A DNA stretch of 64,000 nt, from NCBI GenBank assembly GCA_964036315.1, contig OZ038485.1, positions 93,550,813-93,614,812 of the forward strand, written 5' to 3'. A model generated the notes under the pieces. The model did not search any database. It worked only from the letters and a program-made list of their open reading frames with translations, and had not been told where the DNA came from. Shown piece after piece: positions 11,125 to 22,769 of the stretch. Positions within the stretch are counted from its first letter, which is position 1. Each line of letters opens with the position of its first letter. Position numbers and translations under genes: made by a program. This stretch comes from Acanthosepion esculentum (lineage: Eukaryota > Mollusca > Cephalopoda > Sepiida > Sepiidae).

Positions 11125-11245
11125 GTATCACAGCTCCTAGGTGTGGCTAGACGCCCGATTGCTTCAAGACGGAATCGAAATCCGACTGATTTGACATCAG
11201 TCAGATATCTTACCTCTAGGTCATCGTCGCGCGAAAGGAAAGGGA
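11125..11245 (-). mobile_element. tRNA-derived SINE head
   Basis: On the minus strand a box A-like CCTAGAGGTAAGATATCTG is followed by box B-like GATTTCGATTCC, with a CTGACTGATG/AATCAGTC stem between them, like an anticodon arm. The same type of head lies at 36115-36250. Confidence 0.65.
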
Positions 11246-11554
11246 ATTGTAACGTTTTTTTGTATACGAAATACGCCAGTGGCTAGAAAATATGAAAAAC
11301 TGGAAATTTTTTTGTGACGCGTTTCATCCGCTAGGATTTCATTGGACTGGGATTTACTGATGATGTCACATCTACACATGTACACGAAACGAGAGACGCT
11401 GGTAGTTTCAACATTTTTTGAAACAATATTTTTGGTTTCAATCTAGCCAAATTTATCTGTATTATTTTTCTTTTACTTTTTCTTTTTCTCTCCATCACCT
11501 TTTATCTGACTATCCCACACAGTGACAATATAAAATCTACCAAGAATGTTGATA
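11246..11554. other. Unassigned, with half of a hairpin repeat
   Basis: 11295-11350 carries TTTTTTTGTGACGCGTTT and GGATTTCATTGGAC, both also found in the hairpin at 17285-17405. The rest is not recognised. Confidence 0.4.
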
Positions 11555-12159
11555 TATTTTAAGATATTGGTGATATAAATAACTTGAATGTGAATTAAGT
11601 TTAAGCGTCAAATGATTTTTTTTTATTTTTTTCTTTCAGATTTAACAACTTAAGTCTTTGGCAATTTCAACCACGGCAAGATTAGCAATTAAACAACATG
11701 TTAAAGTTTAAAGATTGCAATTGGAAAAAATTGTTCGTAAATTCAAACAAACTTGGTCGGTGGCAAATGTGAAAGCACCATAGTTTGCTCGTTTACGCCG
11801 TTCGGCTGAAAACATTGCTGCAGTGCACGAGAATGTGACCGAAAATCCAGACACCTCTATTCGTCATCGCGCGCAGGAATTGAACCTTTTAACAACGTTA
11901 CATCGTATCCAATTGCACTCTCGTTTGGTCGATTATGTTGACCAAAAAAAAAAAAATTGAGAAATGCGCGAAATGCATTTTTGTTTGAACGTCCAGTTTC
12001 GTAATAGGCTTCGATAACTTTAATACGTTGTTTGATTGTTAATCTTTCCATGGTTGAAATTGCCAAGATTTAAGTTGTTAAATCTGAAAGAAAAAGAAAA
12101 CAATCATTAGACACTTAAACTGTATTCACATTTAAAATCGGTCCAAGTTATTGGAACAC

Positions 12160-12162
<3 letters not shown>
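11555..12162. mobile_element. Head-to-head Tc1/mariner-type derivative
   Basis: Both ends carry the same 5' region in opposite orientation (about 11574-11680 and 12048-12160), including CTTTCAGATTTAACAACTTA. The right copy, read on the minus strand, begins a transposase with MERLTIKQRIKVIEAYYETG and HNRPNESAIG. The left copy, on the plus strand, has a degenerate start, a deletion, and then the next domain with RSAENIAAVHENVTENPD and SIRHRAQEL. These are recognisable N-terminal pieces of an IS630-Tc1-mariner transposase. The two copies join at about 11909. No catalytic domain is present. Confidence 0.8.

Positions 12163-12237
<75 letters not shown>
12163..12237. repeat. TA microsatellite
   Basis: About 75 bp of TA abutting the right end of the Tc1-type derivative. 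Confidence 0.95.
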
Positions 12238-12239
<2 letters not shown>

Positions 12240-12596
12240 GAATTATAAAAATAAAATTATAAAGTGTATTTCGGCAGCAAGACTTCCTTCAGACATGATC
12301 AGTTAAATAATATCGAAAAGTTCTATCAAATTTTTTATCCATTTTTTTCAAATTTCGAAATTAGTTGTTTTATCATTTCAGTAAATTTTCAAAATTTCAT
12401 ATTTTCGTGGATTCTGACGTATTTCTGGGGTCTTTTTTCGCCCAGATACAAATCACTGAATTTGTTTTGTTTCGAAAAAAAAACACTATATGAAATTCAC
12501 TATTATTGATCAATAATGTTGGACGTGTTAAAATGATTCAACTTTTTAACAAGGTTAAGTTTATTGCTACAGACAGACCGCAAAACATTTTTGATT

Positions 12597-12752
12597 TATT
12601 TAAGATGGAATGATCTATTATGACATGTCTCTAATTATTTAAGATGGAATGATCTATTATGACATGTCTCTAATTATTTAAGGCGGAATGATCTATTATG
12701 ACATGTCTCTAATTATTTAAGACGGAATGATCTATTATGACATGTCTCTAAT
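12597..12752 (+). repeat. 39-bp tandem repeat, four copies
   Basis: The unit carries GGAATGATCTATTATGACAT and a TCTCTAATTATTTAAG spacer. Four copies with period 39 differ only in AAGATGG / AAGGCGG / AAGACGG. The flanks 12238-12596 and 12753-13367 hold nothing recognised. Confidence 0.9.
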
Positions 12753-13367
12753 TTGTATTCGGTTACATTGTATTTATTTTCAAATTTCGATTGAATTGTT
12801 CACCTATATTGTATATGATTCAGTATTGTATATAATTACGTTACAATAAAAATTGTATTTTATTTGAATATCACCATGATGTAGCAGGGCCCGTATCGTA
12901 TTCTGGTAGGTCACGAGACCCTGCATTTATGGCTATCTTTCAGTGCGCCCACGAATGTGATAGAAGGTCAGGCGCTCTCTGTATGTAAGCATGTTCATAT
13001 CATTTGAGATGAAGGAAAGCAGTTCACACAGGTAAAATAAACTCTGAACAGAATGGCGCTGGGCATGAAAAATTCAAGGGAGATGTTCATGTGGGCTGTG
13101 ATGTTAACCTCCCTAAAAATGCTGTCACAAAATTAGATCTAATGTAATGAATGTGACATCATATATCATCAAAGACACCACGCACAGAGAGAATTTATTC
13201 ACTACAATACTGCCTTTCTAGTTGAGAAGAGTGTGGAAATAAATGTGCCACAACAAGTGGACTAAAACATCATATGAAAGTTCAGGACTAAAACGCCGCA
13301 TACTGGCTTGTCCATATTTGAAGATAAATCCAAAGATGGTATTACTTGAAATCACGTCACAGTCATC

Positions 13368-13381
13368 TATCTATCTATCTA

Positions 13382-13428
<47 letters not shown>

Positions 13429-13469
13429 TATATATATATATCTTTTCACTCTCTCTCTCTCTCTCTCTA

Positions 13470-13500
<31 letters not shown>

Positions 13501-13507
13501 CTTTTCA

Positions 13508-13589
<82 letters not shown>
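13368..13589. repeat. Composite TATC / TA / TC microsatellite
   Basis: TATC units give way to TA. Two near-identical modules of CTTTTCACTC plus a TC run are then separated by TA. Frames on both strands are Tyr-Ile or Leu-Ser translations of this array. Confidence 0.95.
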
Positions 13590-13592
<3 letters not shown>

Positions 13593-13694
13593 TATTTAGG
13601 CAGCATATCTTCAATCAAGTAGATAATTAGCGAACTAGAAAGGATTATCATAAAATTAAATACACATATGTCTATATTATTTACTGAAACATTT

Positions 13695-13698
<4 letters not shown>

Positions 13699-13788
<90 letters not shown>
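13699..13788. repeat. TA microsatellite
   Basis: About 90 bp of uninterrupted TA directly upstream of a SINE. Confidence 0.95.
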
Positions 13789-13789
<1 letters not shown>

Positions 13790-13790
<1 letters not shown>

Positions 13791-13985
13791 ACAGGGTGAC
13801 CGTGTGGCGTAATCGTTAGAGACTTGGAATGACAATTCGGAGACTCGAATTCAAATAGGAGTCGGCTTCTTTGCATGAACTTACACGCAATTATGCTTGG
13901 TAAATGTTTGAATCCATATCCCTCACCCAGCTATGGGTTAAATAGTAGAATTTGTATGAGGAAAAATCTTTGGTATTCTAAAAAA
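13790..13985 (+). mobile_element. tRNA-derived SINE
   Basis: Box A-like TGGCGTAATCGTTAGAG (13805-13821) and box B-like GACTCGAATTC (13842-13852) precede a body ending CCCAGCTATGGGTTAAATAG, as in the other SINEs of the window. Confidence 0.8.
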
Positions 13986-14261
13986 ATGTTAATTTAATAT
14001 TCACTCGTAAAAAAAAAAAACAGAAAATTGTGTTAAACTTTGCATGGGATCTCCAGCTGATGTTCTGGATTTTTCTAAGCAGATTTGTATATGTTCCATC
14101 AAGTCGTCTTTCAAGACGAACCGATAATGTCTAAGTTTCTGATCTATACAGCAGCCCTGGTTCAATCAACGTTCGAATGGTTTGGGCTTTTTATGGATGG
14201 AAGGTACGAGCGCCAGATATTGTGAAGTTTGGTACACGCATCCCATGCAAGAGATTTACAT
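13986..14261. other. Unassigned sequence
   Basis: Nothing is recognised here; short A runs near 14010-14020. Confidence 0.4.
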
Positions 14262-15160
14262 ATTATATTACGCTTCTTTTTTCTTTCTTCATCCTTTTCT
14301 ACTTCTTCATATTATTGTCTCTTTCTTTTTCTTCTTCTTTTCCTCTTATTGTGTTTTTTGTCTTACTACTACTTGCCCCTCATGTGTTCTCCCCTAATTT
14401 CAACTTCATCATACCTTTGCTTTTCTTCTTCTCATTCTTCTGCCTCCTCTTTTTTCTTTCCATTTTTTCCTCCTACTCACCATCCCTGCTCTTCCTTCTC
14501 CTCATCTACTTTCTTCTTCATTTCTTACTTATCTTCTTTTTTCCTCCTTCTCTTCTATTTCATCCTTTTTTCGTCATTCACCACTCCTTATCAACTTCCC
14601 TCTTTTTCTTCTAATTCTTATTCCACTCCTCCTCCTCATTTTCTTGTTTTTCTGTCCTTATCATCCTCCCTCCTCTTCTCGTAATTCCTCTTGCTCATTC
14701 TTCTCCTATTTCCTACCCTATCTTTATTTGCCTCCCCCAAATATCTCCATTCATGTCAATGTTCCTTCTTCTTTCTTCCTTTCTTCCTCTTTTTCTTTGC
14801 TTTTCCTACACATCTCCATCCATGTCAATGTTTCTTCTTCTCTCTCTCCCTTTCTTCTTCTTCTTCTTCTTCTTCTTCTTCTTCTTCTTCTTCTTCTTCT
14901 TCTTCTTCTTCTTCTTCTTCTTCTCCTACACATCATTCATGTCCATGTTCCTTCTTCTCGCTTTCTCTTTTTCGGCTTCTTCTCCTTTGTTTCTCCTACA
15001 CATCTCCATCCATGTTAGTGTTCCTTCTTTTCTATTCTTCTTCTTCTCCTTCTTCTTCTCCTTCTTCTTCTTCTCCTTCTTCTTCTTCTTCTTCTTCTTC
15101 TTCTACACATCTCCATTCTTGTCCATGTTCCTTCTGTCTTACTTTTCTTTTCTTTGAGAA
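14262..15160 (+). repeat. Pyrimidine-rich domain with TTC runs
   Basis: The plus strand is almost all T and C. A module with CACATCTCCATCCATGTCAA and TGTTCCTTCTT recurs at about 14745, 14815, 14930, 15000 and 15105. A pure TTC run spans about 14852-14924. Overlapping Phe/Ser/Leu frames in all three phases are repeat translations. Confidence 0.9.
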
Positions 15161-16217
15161 ACAAAACAAAAGAAAGGAGTCTAAAAGAAAGAGAAAAATC
15201 GTTTCCGCCATTATTTCTTTTTTAATTATCTTAAATCTACACATTTAACCGGATCATTATAACGAATAATGACAACAATATTAATTATGCTGGCGATAAT
15301 TCTCTTCATATTTTCATAGCATAGTTCAAGAGTCATGAAATGTTTTTGTTTAATAACTATAATAGCTTTAAAATCAATAGACACAGCCTCATAATTACAC
15401 ACTCACGTACGCGCACATTCAAATAATACACATATTAATAATTAATGATAGATCATCCCCAAAATTGGATCTGAATACAAAAAAAAACACACATTTCAAT
15501 ATTTCTATAGGCTTTTGATGAATTAATTTTATCCAATTAATTTACAATAATACAGACTTGATACTGCCTCGTGTAAAACCTCGTGAAATCACTTAAATTA
15601 CATCGTGTAAAATGAAACACAAAATGAAACGCCAATCAATCGCACCGTCGATAGGGATTTTTTTTCAAAAATACACGGCGTGTAGAAGCTGCATTAACCA
15701 GAAACACGTTTATCTCTTGAATATTGCAACCAGCCTCGGAGAAGGAAAACTCTGAGGAGGTCTGTTAGGAGATTCGTAAGAAAATTTACATGTATTTCTT
15801 TGTTCGCATGTCTTTCCAAAGACCATGCCTGCTTCTATGCAAACCGTTATGGTGTTGAAACCATAGAAAAATAACACAGACTCGGATATAAAGTTAAACG
15901 GTATATTATTCACGGAAACGTAGTACAAATTATGTGAACTGGATACTTACTCTCACTGGTGTCCTGACTCACTCATTCATACACTTACTCGGTGATACAC
16001 TCTTGGTGACTCACACCTGGTGACTTCCGATATTTAACAACCCCCCCACTAGGGTGGTATATGGCACAAGGCCGGTTTAATGTGTGCTTTCCGAGCCCGT
16101 AGGCTCGGCCAAAAATATGCCCATTAGAACCCGTATAAACGGGTTCAGGGACTGTCTACCTCCCCGGACGAAACTTTGCCCTGTTTACTACATTTACCGG
16201 CTTGAATGTCAAACGAA
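15161..16217. other. Unassigned sequence with two perfect hairpins
   Basis: 15161-15900 is AT-rich with nothing recognised. At about 16099-16118 CCGAGCC/GGCTCGG flank a four-base loop. At about 16129-16148 GAACCCGT/ACGGGTTC flank another. They lie in a C-rich block (16040-16190) that could belong to an LTR-like element, but no ends were found. Confidence 0.45.
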
Positions 16218-16257
16218 GCATTTACTTAAATATTTGTATCTATGAAAATAACGTATA

Positions 16258-16313
<56 letters not shown>

Positions 16314-16451
16314 TATAGGTCATTTTTATACATACATATATTTAAGTAAATGCTCTGTTTATAATAAACAGTATTTACTACATTTACCGTCTTGAATGTC
16401 AAACAAAGCATTTAGTTAAATATTTGTATGTATAAAATAACGTATAAACAA
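16218..16451. repeat. Inverted and direct repeat around a TA microsatellite
   Basis: CATTTACTTAAATAT and the following bases at 16218-16262 reappear inverted at 16310-16356, across a TA run (16263-16309). A further direct copy follows at 16363-16451. The CTGTTTATAATAAACAG segment links this family to the inverted repeat at 60833-61172. Confidence 0.75.
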
Positions 16452-16464
16452 TATGTATATAATA

Positions 16465-16502
<38 letters not shown>

Positions 16503-16513
<11 letters not shown>

Positions 16514-17022
16514 TGACTAAATAAATTACAGACATTATATCTGCTAATTTTTAAGAAAATGTGCTAGAGTTGTTTAAATTTCTTTATTTTCATTTCCCAA
16601 GTACTTTCGATCTTTTTCCAAGATCATCTTCAGGGGTGCATGTAATACAAAACGATATGTTGTTCATTAATATAACAAGAACAGAATCAACTATGAATAC
16701 TGCAATAATGTTCTGAAATGCCTGTAAAGGAACATTTTTTCACGATTTAATGCACGCGTGACCATGACATTATAACATAGGGAGAAAAAATTCCATAATG
16801 GATACTTTTTCTCATGTTCTAATGAATGCTAGGCACATTGTTTTGCATTTAAAAGCATAATGAAAAAATTACGGTAATGGATAACAACGCACAGCTTTAA
16901 GTAGTTAGAGTACATTTCTCTCAATCTTTAACATCAATACACGGAAGGTTATCGTGAGTATGAACGGAATTTGTTAAAAATTAGCAGACATAATGTCTGT
17001 AATTTATTCAATCAGACATGCT
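16503..17022. repeat. Foldback element with 48-bp terminal inverted repeats
   Basis: 16503-16550 begins GTCTGACTAAATAAATTACA. Its inverse lies at 16968-17022, giving a 520-bp element. It is bounded by TG repeats on the left and CA repeats on the right. The interior carries a hammerhead-like motif on the minus strand and no open frame. Confidence 0.75.
16596..16636 (-). ncRNA. Hammerhead-ribozyme-like motif
   Basis: Read on the minus strand: stem I strand CCC, core CTGAAGA plus one extra T, stem II GATCTT / loop GGAAA / AAGATC, then GAA, self-complementary AGTACT as stem III, T at the cleavage position, and GGG closing stem I. Stem III has no loop, so folding would need a dimer or a strained form. 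The extra base after the core is not canonical, so activity is uncertain. Confidence 0.4.
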
Positions 17023-17059
17023 TAAAAGAGAATTTGCTGCCTAAACACACACACATATA

Positions 17060-17284
17060 CATACATTATTATATATATATATAGAGAGAGAGAGGGGGGG
17101 AAAGAGGGATTTAATACAAATATAAATTTTGTCACTTAGCTGACTGATATTACCTTTTGCAGCTCGATTATAGAGTTTAATAGACGGACGGATAATTAGA
17201 AACATAACTGTTACCCCCCGCCCAAGATAACGATATATAATGTTTTTACATATCACGAACAGTATTGTGGGGAAAATGCATGAC
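17060..17284. repeat. TA/GA microsatellite and unassigned sequence
   Basis: TA then GA then a G run at about 17071-17100. The rest is not recognised. Confidence 0.6.
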
Positions 17285-17410
17285 AAAGTGGGAAAAAGTT
17301 TTCGTGTTGTTACGTTTCGTCTTTTTGGACTTCATCGGATTTGTCCAATGAAGTCCTACAGTGAAAAAAAAAACGCGTCACACGAAAACTTTTTTTTCCA
17401 ATTTTCCATA
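17285..17410. repeat. Hairpin-forming dispersed repeat
   Basis: GGACTTCAT at about 17318 pairs with ATGAAGTCC at about 17340. Further out AAGTTTTCGTGT pairs with ACACGAAAACTT. Together they make an interrupted hairpin of about 110 nt. A related half copy lies at 11295-11350. Confidence 0.7.
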
Positions 17411-17824
17411 CATCATTCACCCTTATACGGAGAAATCTGTTCGGCATTCAAGATATTTTGGTCTTTGCTACTGGTCGCCATTTTGTTAGTGGACACATGT
17501 TTTCGAGTTTCACTGATGTTGTTTCTTTATTCGGGACGGTTCTGCCTCCCACCATCTGTTCAGTTTGTTTTCTGATTTGGGCACCAGATTTTAGTGAATG
17601 GGAAATGCATTTAGGACTCGCTTAATCCTTATTTAATGTTTTGGAAAAGAAATTAAAAAAAACAAAAACAAATATCTTAAAATGAGTAAAATTTCGGCAG
17701 AGGTTAAAAGAGGTTAATGGAAAATCCATGTAAATAAGAGACCTGTACGGATAATTCGGAAAAATAAGTAGAAATGGTTAGTGGATAAAACGGAAACGTT
17801 TTCAGAAGGGTGGTGGGAAATTAG
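17411..17824. other. Unassigned sequence
   Basis: Nothing recognised. The plus-strand frame ending at 17575 has no family features. Confidence 0.4.
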
Positions 17825-19735
17825 AGAAGATAAATAAAGAGGAAAAAGCAGGGAGAGAAGAAAAAAGAGTGTCGAAAGAGATAATGAATAAGAAAAGAAA
17901 TAAAGAAAGACGGAAAGAAAGAGAGAAAGGAAAGAAGAGAAAGCATGCGTATGAAGAGATACAGCCGAAAAAAGGGAAGAGAGATACACTGGGGGGAAAC
18001 TATGTAAGAGATGAGAATAATAGAGAGCGGGAAGGGAGAGAGAGAGAGATAAATTAGCGAGGTAAGAAGATAAGTAAAAAGTTTTAAAAAAAGGGAGGAA
18101 AGAAAAAATAGTCGAAAGAGTTAATGAATCAGAAAAGAAAGAAAGAAAGAAAGAAAGAAAAGGAGAGAGAGCATACGGATGAAAAGCAGAACTGGAGAAA
18201 AGGGAAGATAAATATATTGGAAAATGGAAGGAAGTAGGTAGATGAACGAGAGAATAAGGATTGGAGAAACCATGTAAGGGAAGGGGATGATAGAGAGCGG
18301 GAAGAGAGAATAGAAGAGAGATAGAGAAATATTAGGGAGATAAGAAGATAAATGAAGAGTAAACAGAAGGAAGAAAAGATAAAAAGGGTGGAAAGAGTTA
18401 AAGAATCTGAAAAGAAAGAAAGAATGAAAAGGAGCGAAGAGAAAGAAAGAAAGAAATTTAGAAAGAAAGAAATATAGAAAGAAATATAGAAAGAAAGAAA
18501 GAAAGTGGAAGAAAGAAATTTAGAGAGAAAGAAAGAAAAGTGAAAGAAAGACAGAAAGAAAAAATATAGAAAGAAATATATAAAGAAAGAAAGAAAGAAA
18601 GAAAAGTGAAAGAAAGACAGAAAGAAAGAAATATATAAAGAAATATATAAAGAAAGAAAGAAATTTAGAAAGAAAAAAGAAAGAAAGAAATATAGAAAGA
18701 AATATAGAAAGAAAGAAAGAAAAAAGTGGAAGAAAGAAATTTAGAAAGAAAGAAAGAAAAGTTAAAGAAAGACAGAAAGAAAAATATAGAAAGAAATATA
18801 TAAAGAAAGAAAGAAAGAAAGAAAAAAGTGAAAGAAAGAAAGAAAGAAAAAAGTGAAAGAAAGAAAGAAAAAGTGAAAGAAAGAAAGAAAGAAAAATGAA
18901 AGAAAGACAGAAAGAAAGAAATATATAAAGAAATATAGAAAGAAAGAAATAAAGTGGAAGAAAGAAAAAATAAAGAAAAGGAGCGAAAAGAAAGAAAGAA
19001 AGAAAGAAAGAAAGAAAATGAGGGAGGGCATACGGATGAAGAGAAGAACGGGAGAAATAGAAAATAAATACATTGGGAAATGGAAGGGAAGAAATAGAAG
19101 ATCGAGAGACTAAGGATTGGAGAAACAATGGAAGCGAAGGGGATGATATAGAGCAGGAAGAGAGAAAGCGAGGTGGGGCAAAGAGAAAGACAACATTTAG
19201 AAAGAAAAGTGGGAGGTCGAGAAATTAAGAAAAGCAATAAAAAGTTCACAGGAGAATTCAGAGAGCAGGAAGAGAGGGCAGAAAAGAGATAGTATATTAT
19301 TAGAGTGAGAGTAAGTGAAAGCGTGAGAGAAAAGGAATTGAAGTGTAAAGCGAGAGAAAGTCTAAGCAGGAAGAGAGAGTAGTGGAGAGACAGAACAGTA
19401 TTAGAGAGTGCGTAAGCGGGATAGTGAGAAAATAAAGATTGGAACAGTGAAGAGTGGGAGTAAAGGGATAGGGTGAAGTAAATGCGGGAATAGAAGAAAG
19501 AACGACCGAACAAAGAGGGAATGTAAAGGAGAGAGGGGGTGAAGATTGGAAGAATAGAGAAAGTAAGGATGTAGATTGAGAGGGCGATTCATGAGAATAG
19601 AAGAAATAAAGCATGAAAATAAAAAGGAAGATGGGAGGGAAAGCGAGAGAGAGGGAAGAAGAATCTGAATTAGAAAAATAAAGAAAGATAGATAGCGTGT
19701 AGAGGGAGGGAAGTGAGAGGGCAAAAATTAAAAAC
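17825..19735 (+). repeat. Purine-rich GAAA-type domain
   Basis: About 1.9 kb is nearly all A and G on the plus strand, with a core of GAAA units interspersed with TATA and GTG variants (18400-19020). Blocks such as AGAGAAAGC and GATGATA...GAGCGGGAAGAGAG recur at about 18010, 18285 and 19140, so the domain grew by longer duplications as well. Reverse-strand Phe/Leu/Ser frames are repeat translations. Confidence 0.9.
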
Positions 19736-20215
19736 ATAATAATAATGATAGTAAAAAAAGATGAAAAAAATGGTGGCTGTGTTATGTTTACGTATGTGAA
19801 GCGAAGCGAAGAGGGAAAGCCTGCTTTTCTTAGACAAACAGACCCTACCTAACTAATAGGTTTGTCTAGCATTCTCTTCCGACCTTCATTTCTTTCTCAT
19901 CCTATCTGACCTTGTACCATACTAAACTCAGCGTTTTGGGTCATTATTTTTCCCGCAAAGAGGATAGGGTAGAAGCTTGTTTTAATGTAGCAATCCAACC
20001 TGTAACAAAAATGGAACAATCGATTTCGGCCGTTCCATTTTGAGGCATCTCTGATATCAAAAAATGACGATTCGTCTCCCCAATTTACGTGGCCTGAGGG
20101 CTAAGCTTTATAAATCACAAGAGTGGACGAAGAGAAAAGGAAAAAAATAAGAACTGAACAATTATTATTTGAATTCCGAGATTATTTGATAATACAATAC
20201 AGTAGAAACGTTAGG

Positions 20216-20219
<4 letters not shown>
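19736..20219. other. Unassigned sequence
   Basis: Compositionally ordinary. No recognised gene or repeat. Confidence 0.4.
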
Positions 20220-20257
<38 letters not shown>

Positions 20258-20273
20258 GTGTGTGTGTGTGTTA
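20220..20273 (+). repeat. TA then TG microsatellite
   Basis: TA (20220-20252) passes to TG (20254-20271). Confidence 0.95.
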
Positions 20274-20869
20274 ATCAATTTGCCACAAGCAAGATGATAA
20301 TAAGATGCAGAACAAGAAACAAGGGATAAAGTGCTACTCATGTTCAAAAAAACGAGGAGGTGAATGAACCGGGCGATTGTAAAAGCGTTAGAATGGTCTG
20401 TTATTACTAGCGTGTGTCGTGGGGGAGGGTGGGATTGTAACATAGATGAAGAGTGTTATATCGCTTTCACACCATTTAAAATTTTAAATTTAAGTTTATT
20501 TTCATAAAAAGTTTCGCACATCGAGGAATCAAACTGAGATTGTGTTTTTGCTAACAATACGACTTCCACTGCAAAATACTGCATCTACAAAAATACCTGT
20601 CGGTGAGTAATTCCTATTTCACTGTTTATACCTCGGTCCTTTGATGATGAACACAGCTGTGTCTGAAAATTCCGAAATTAAAAGCTTTCTATCCGAGCTT
20701 CATTTCTATCTTATGGTTAATAATTAATATTTAATCAATGTTTATCGTACTGATTATATTCGTATCCTTTCATTTGTACTTGTTTTATTAAATAACCTAT
20801 CAATTTAACATATTATAAGAAGTACACATGGCCCCTTTTTTTCTAATTATATATATATATATATATATG
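20274..20869. other. Unassigned sequence
   Basis: Nothing recognised except a TTTGATGATGA plus ACACAGCTGTGT palindrome near 20640-20670. It resembles a decayed form of the hammerhead-like motifs elsewhere but lacks a clear stem III. Confidence 0.35.
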
Positions 20870-21021
20870 ATAAAAATATAGTTTTAAGATATATTTATGG
20901 ACAAAAGTGCGCATTATCATAGAGCATACGCAAATATAGATGTAGACACTGACGTTAAAACCAAGATAGTCTTCAAGAATGAAACAGACCGTCGCCGCTT
21001 TGTGTTATTATCATTGTTCAG

Positions 21022-21083
<62 letters not shown>

Positions 21084-21191
21084 CACATTGAGTCCGATGT
21101 AATATAACAAAACTATTAAGTATATATTAACAAATATAGATTATTAACATTGAAGAAAAATGTATTTATTAATATACATATATTGATTAAC

Positions 21192-21245
<54 letters not shown>

Positions 21246-21246
21246 T
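20870..21246 (+). repeat. TA-bounded dispersed repeat and TA arrays
   Basis: The core at 20870-21020 (CATAGAGCATACGCAAATAT, GAAACAGACCGTCG) is a diverged copy of 4219-4375. TA runs lie at 20848-20868, 21022-21081 and 21198-21243. Confidence 0.7.
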
Positions 21247-21479
21247 AATTCAATGTGTTCTTTTGAAAATATATTTTTGTATTCATATAATATTTTATAT
21301 AAATTCCTTGAGGTCTCGCCCATAGATTACTTGCGGTAGTCATTACAGGCTATATAATACATTATTGCTTTAGATTTTGTGTTGTTCTCATGTTGTTTTG
21401 CATTAAGTCTTTTATCGTTTTAGAAGTAGTTTTATCAAATTTAATGCTAAACTTAGATAAATTATTTTAAATAGTAGTT
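21247..21479 (+). repeat. 233-bp segment, source copy
   Basis: This AT-rich non-coding block is repeated at 21941-22173 with one visible difference (TTGCGG here, TTGTGG there). It continues here into GTGATAGACATGG. Confidence 0.95.
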
Positions 21480-21859
21480 GTGATAGACATGGTGTGTTGA
21501 GTATTGTATCTCGTTTCGTTAATTTTGCTTCTATCGTTCAGTTTTTTGTTTATTTTAATTCGAGCTTTCTATTTGGCGTTGAATATGAACTAATTAGTGT
21601 ATTAGAGTAGCTGAAATTATTTTCAATGCATTCTCCTCATCACGTAAATAGTGAAATTTACGAATTTATTTTTATTAGTAGATTTACGGGATACTTAGTT
21701 CTAGTTTATTATTAGTACGGTTTAACAGGATGCCGATAAATGTAATGTATTTTTTGTTTCTGCTTTATATGTAAATTCTTTCGTACATGTGACTTTGTTT
21801 TGTTCATCTGCAAGATCAGATAATGTTGTTTTGCGGCGATGTATTAATTAAAGTCCGTT
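21480..21859. other. Unassigned AT-rich sequence
   Basis: Nothing recognised. Confidence 0.4.
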
Positions 21860-22319
21860 GATGAAGGACACAAATCGGAGAGCCGAGTTCGAATTCCAGT
21901 CGAATCCATTACATTCACTTACGTGCTAATACCCTTGGGAAATTCAATGTGTTCTTTTGAAAATATATTTTTGTATTCATATAATATTTTATATAAATTC
22001 CTTGAGGTCTCGCCCATAGATTACTTGTGGTAGTCATTACAGGCTATATAATACATTATTGCTTTAGATTTTGTGTTGTTCTCATGTTGTTTTGCATTAA
22101 GTCTTTTATCGTTTTAGAAGTAGTTTTATCAAATTTAATGCTAAACTTAGATAAATTATTTTAAATAGTAGTTCTTCTTCTCTGTCCAGCGATGGGTAAA
22201 CAGCAGAGAGAAATGGCAACCTACTGCCGGAAAAAAAATCTGCCTCGTCAGTCATGTATTGAAAGTTACCTGATCGCCTAAGCGTGTATCAAGTATGGCA
22301 CATAACTGACTAACTGTCT

Positions 22320-22357
<38 letters not shown>

Positions 22358-22440
22358 GGGGTATACTGTTTTTCATAGGCTGCTGGTAAATTTGCCATAC
22401 AGGTTCCATAATTTCTGATACTTCTAAACATAACGGAAAT
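21860..22440 (+). mobile_element. tRNA-derived SINE split by a copied 233-bp segment
   Basis: The left part has box B-like GTTCGAATTCC (21887-21897) and body to CCCTTGGGAA at 21940. The right part resumes at 22174 with CTTCTTCTCTGTCCAGCGAT and runs on through a GA run to about 22435. Compared with the neighbouring SINE, about ten bases of body are missing at the junction and replaced by the copied segment. Confidence 0.85.
21941..22173 (+). repeat. 233-bp segment, inserted copy
   Basis: The same orientation as 21247-21479 and identical but for one base. Junction overlaps are short (AA on the left, TT on the right). It has no terminal repeats and no target duplication, so it does not look like a transposon. 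Confidence 0.95.
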
Positions 22441-22769
22441 ATGATTATTGTTTAGGCAAAATACTTTGAAAAAGAACAAGGTCTAGAAGAACTAAAAACA
22501 CACTGGCTAAAACGCCGCTTAGAGGCGATCCCCTCGATAATCCGAAATTTTCTTTATAAAGAATCATTGTTAAAATAAGATTAATTTGTGATGAGTTGGC
22601 AAATTGCCATGACTTTATCTGTTTGGTAGATCGGGGTTTATTTTTTATTGTAATAGTTTTTTTTTTTTGTTTTTTTTTCATATTTAAAGGAATGTTGCTA
22701 TAAAATTATCTGACATCTAAACTAGCCATGAGTTTATTTTTCATATTTTCCTTAGTTTTTCGACAAGGT
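22441..22769. other. Unassigned sequence
   Basis: Ordinary composition. The reverse-strand frame at 22445-22681 shows no family features. Confidence 0.4.

Noticed and set aside
14177..15248. Overlapping Phe/Ser/Leu frames on the plus strand
   Set aside because: Three phases are open at once in a pyrimidine-rich tract, which is not coding behaviour.
18520..19737. Reverse-strand frames of up to 282 codons rich in Phe, Leu and Ser, which look like membrane proteins
   Set aside because: They lie in the GAAA-type purine domain and change with phase. The hydrophobicity is a product of TTTC repeats.
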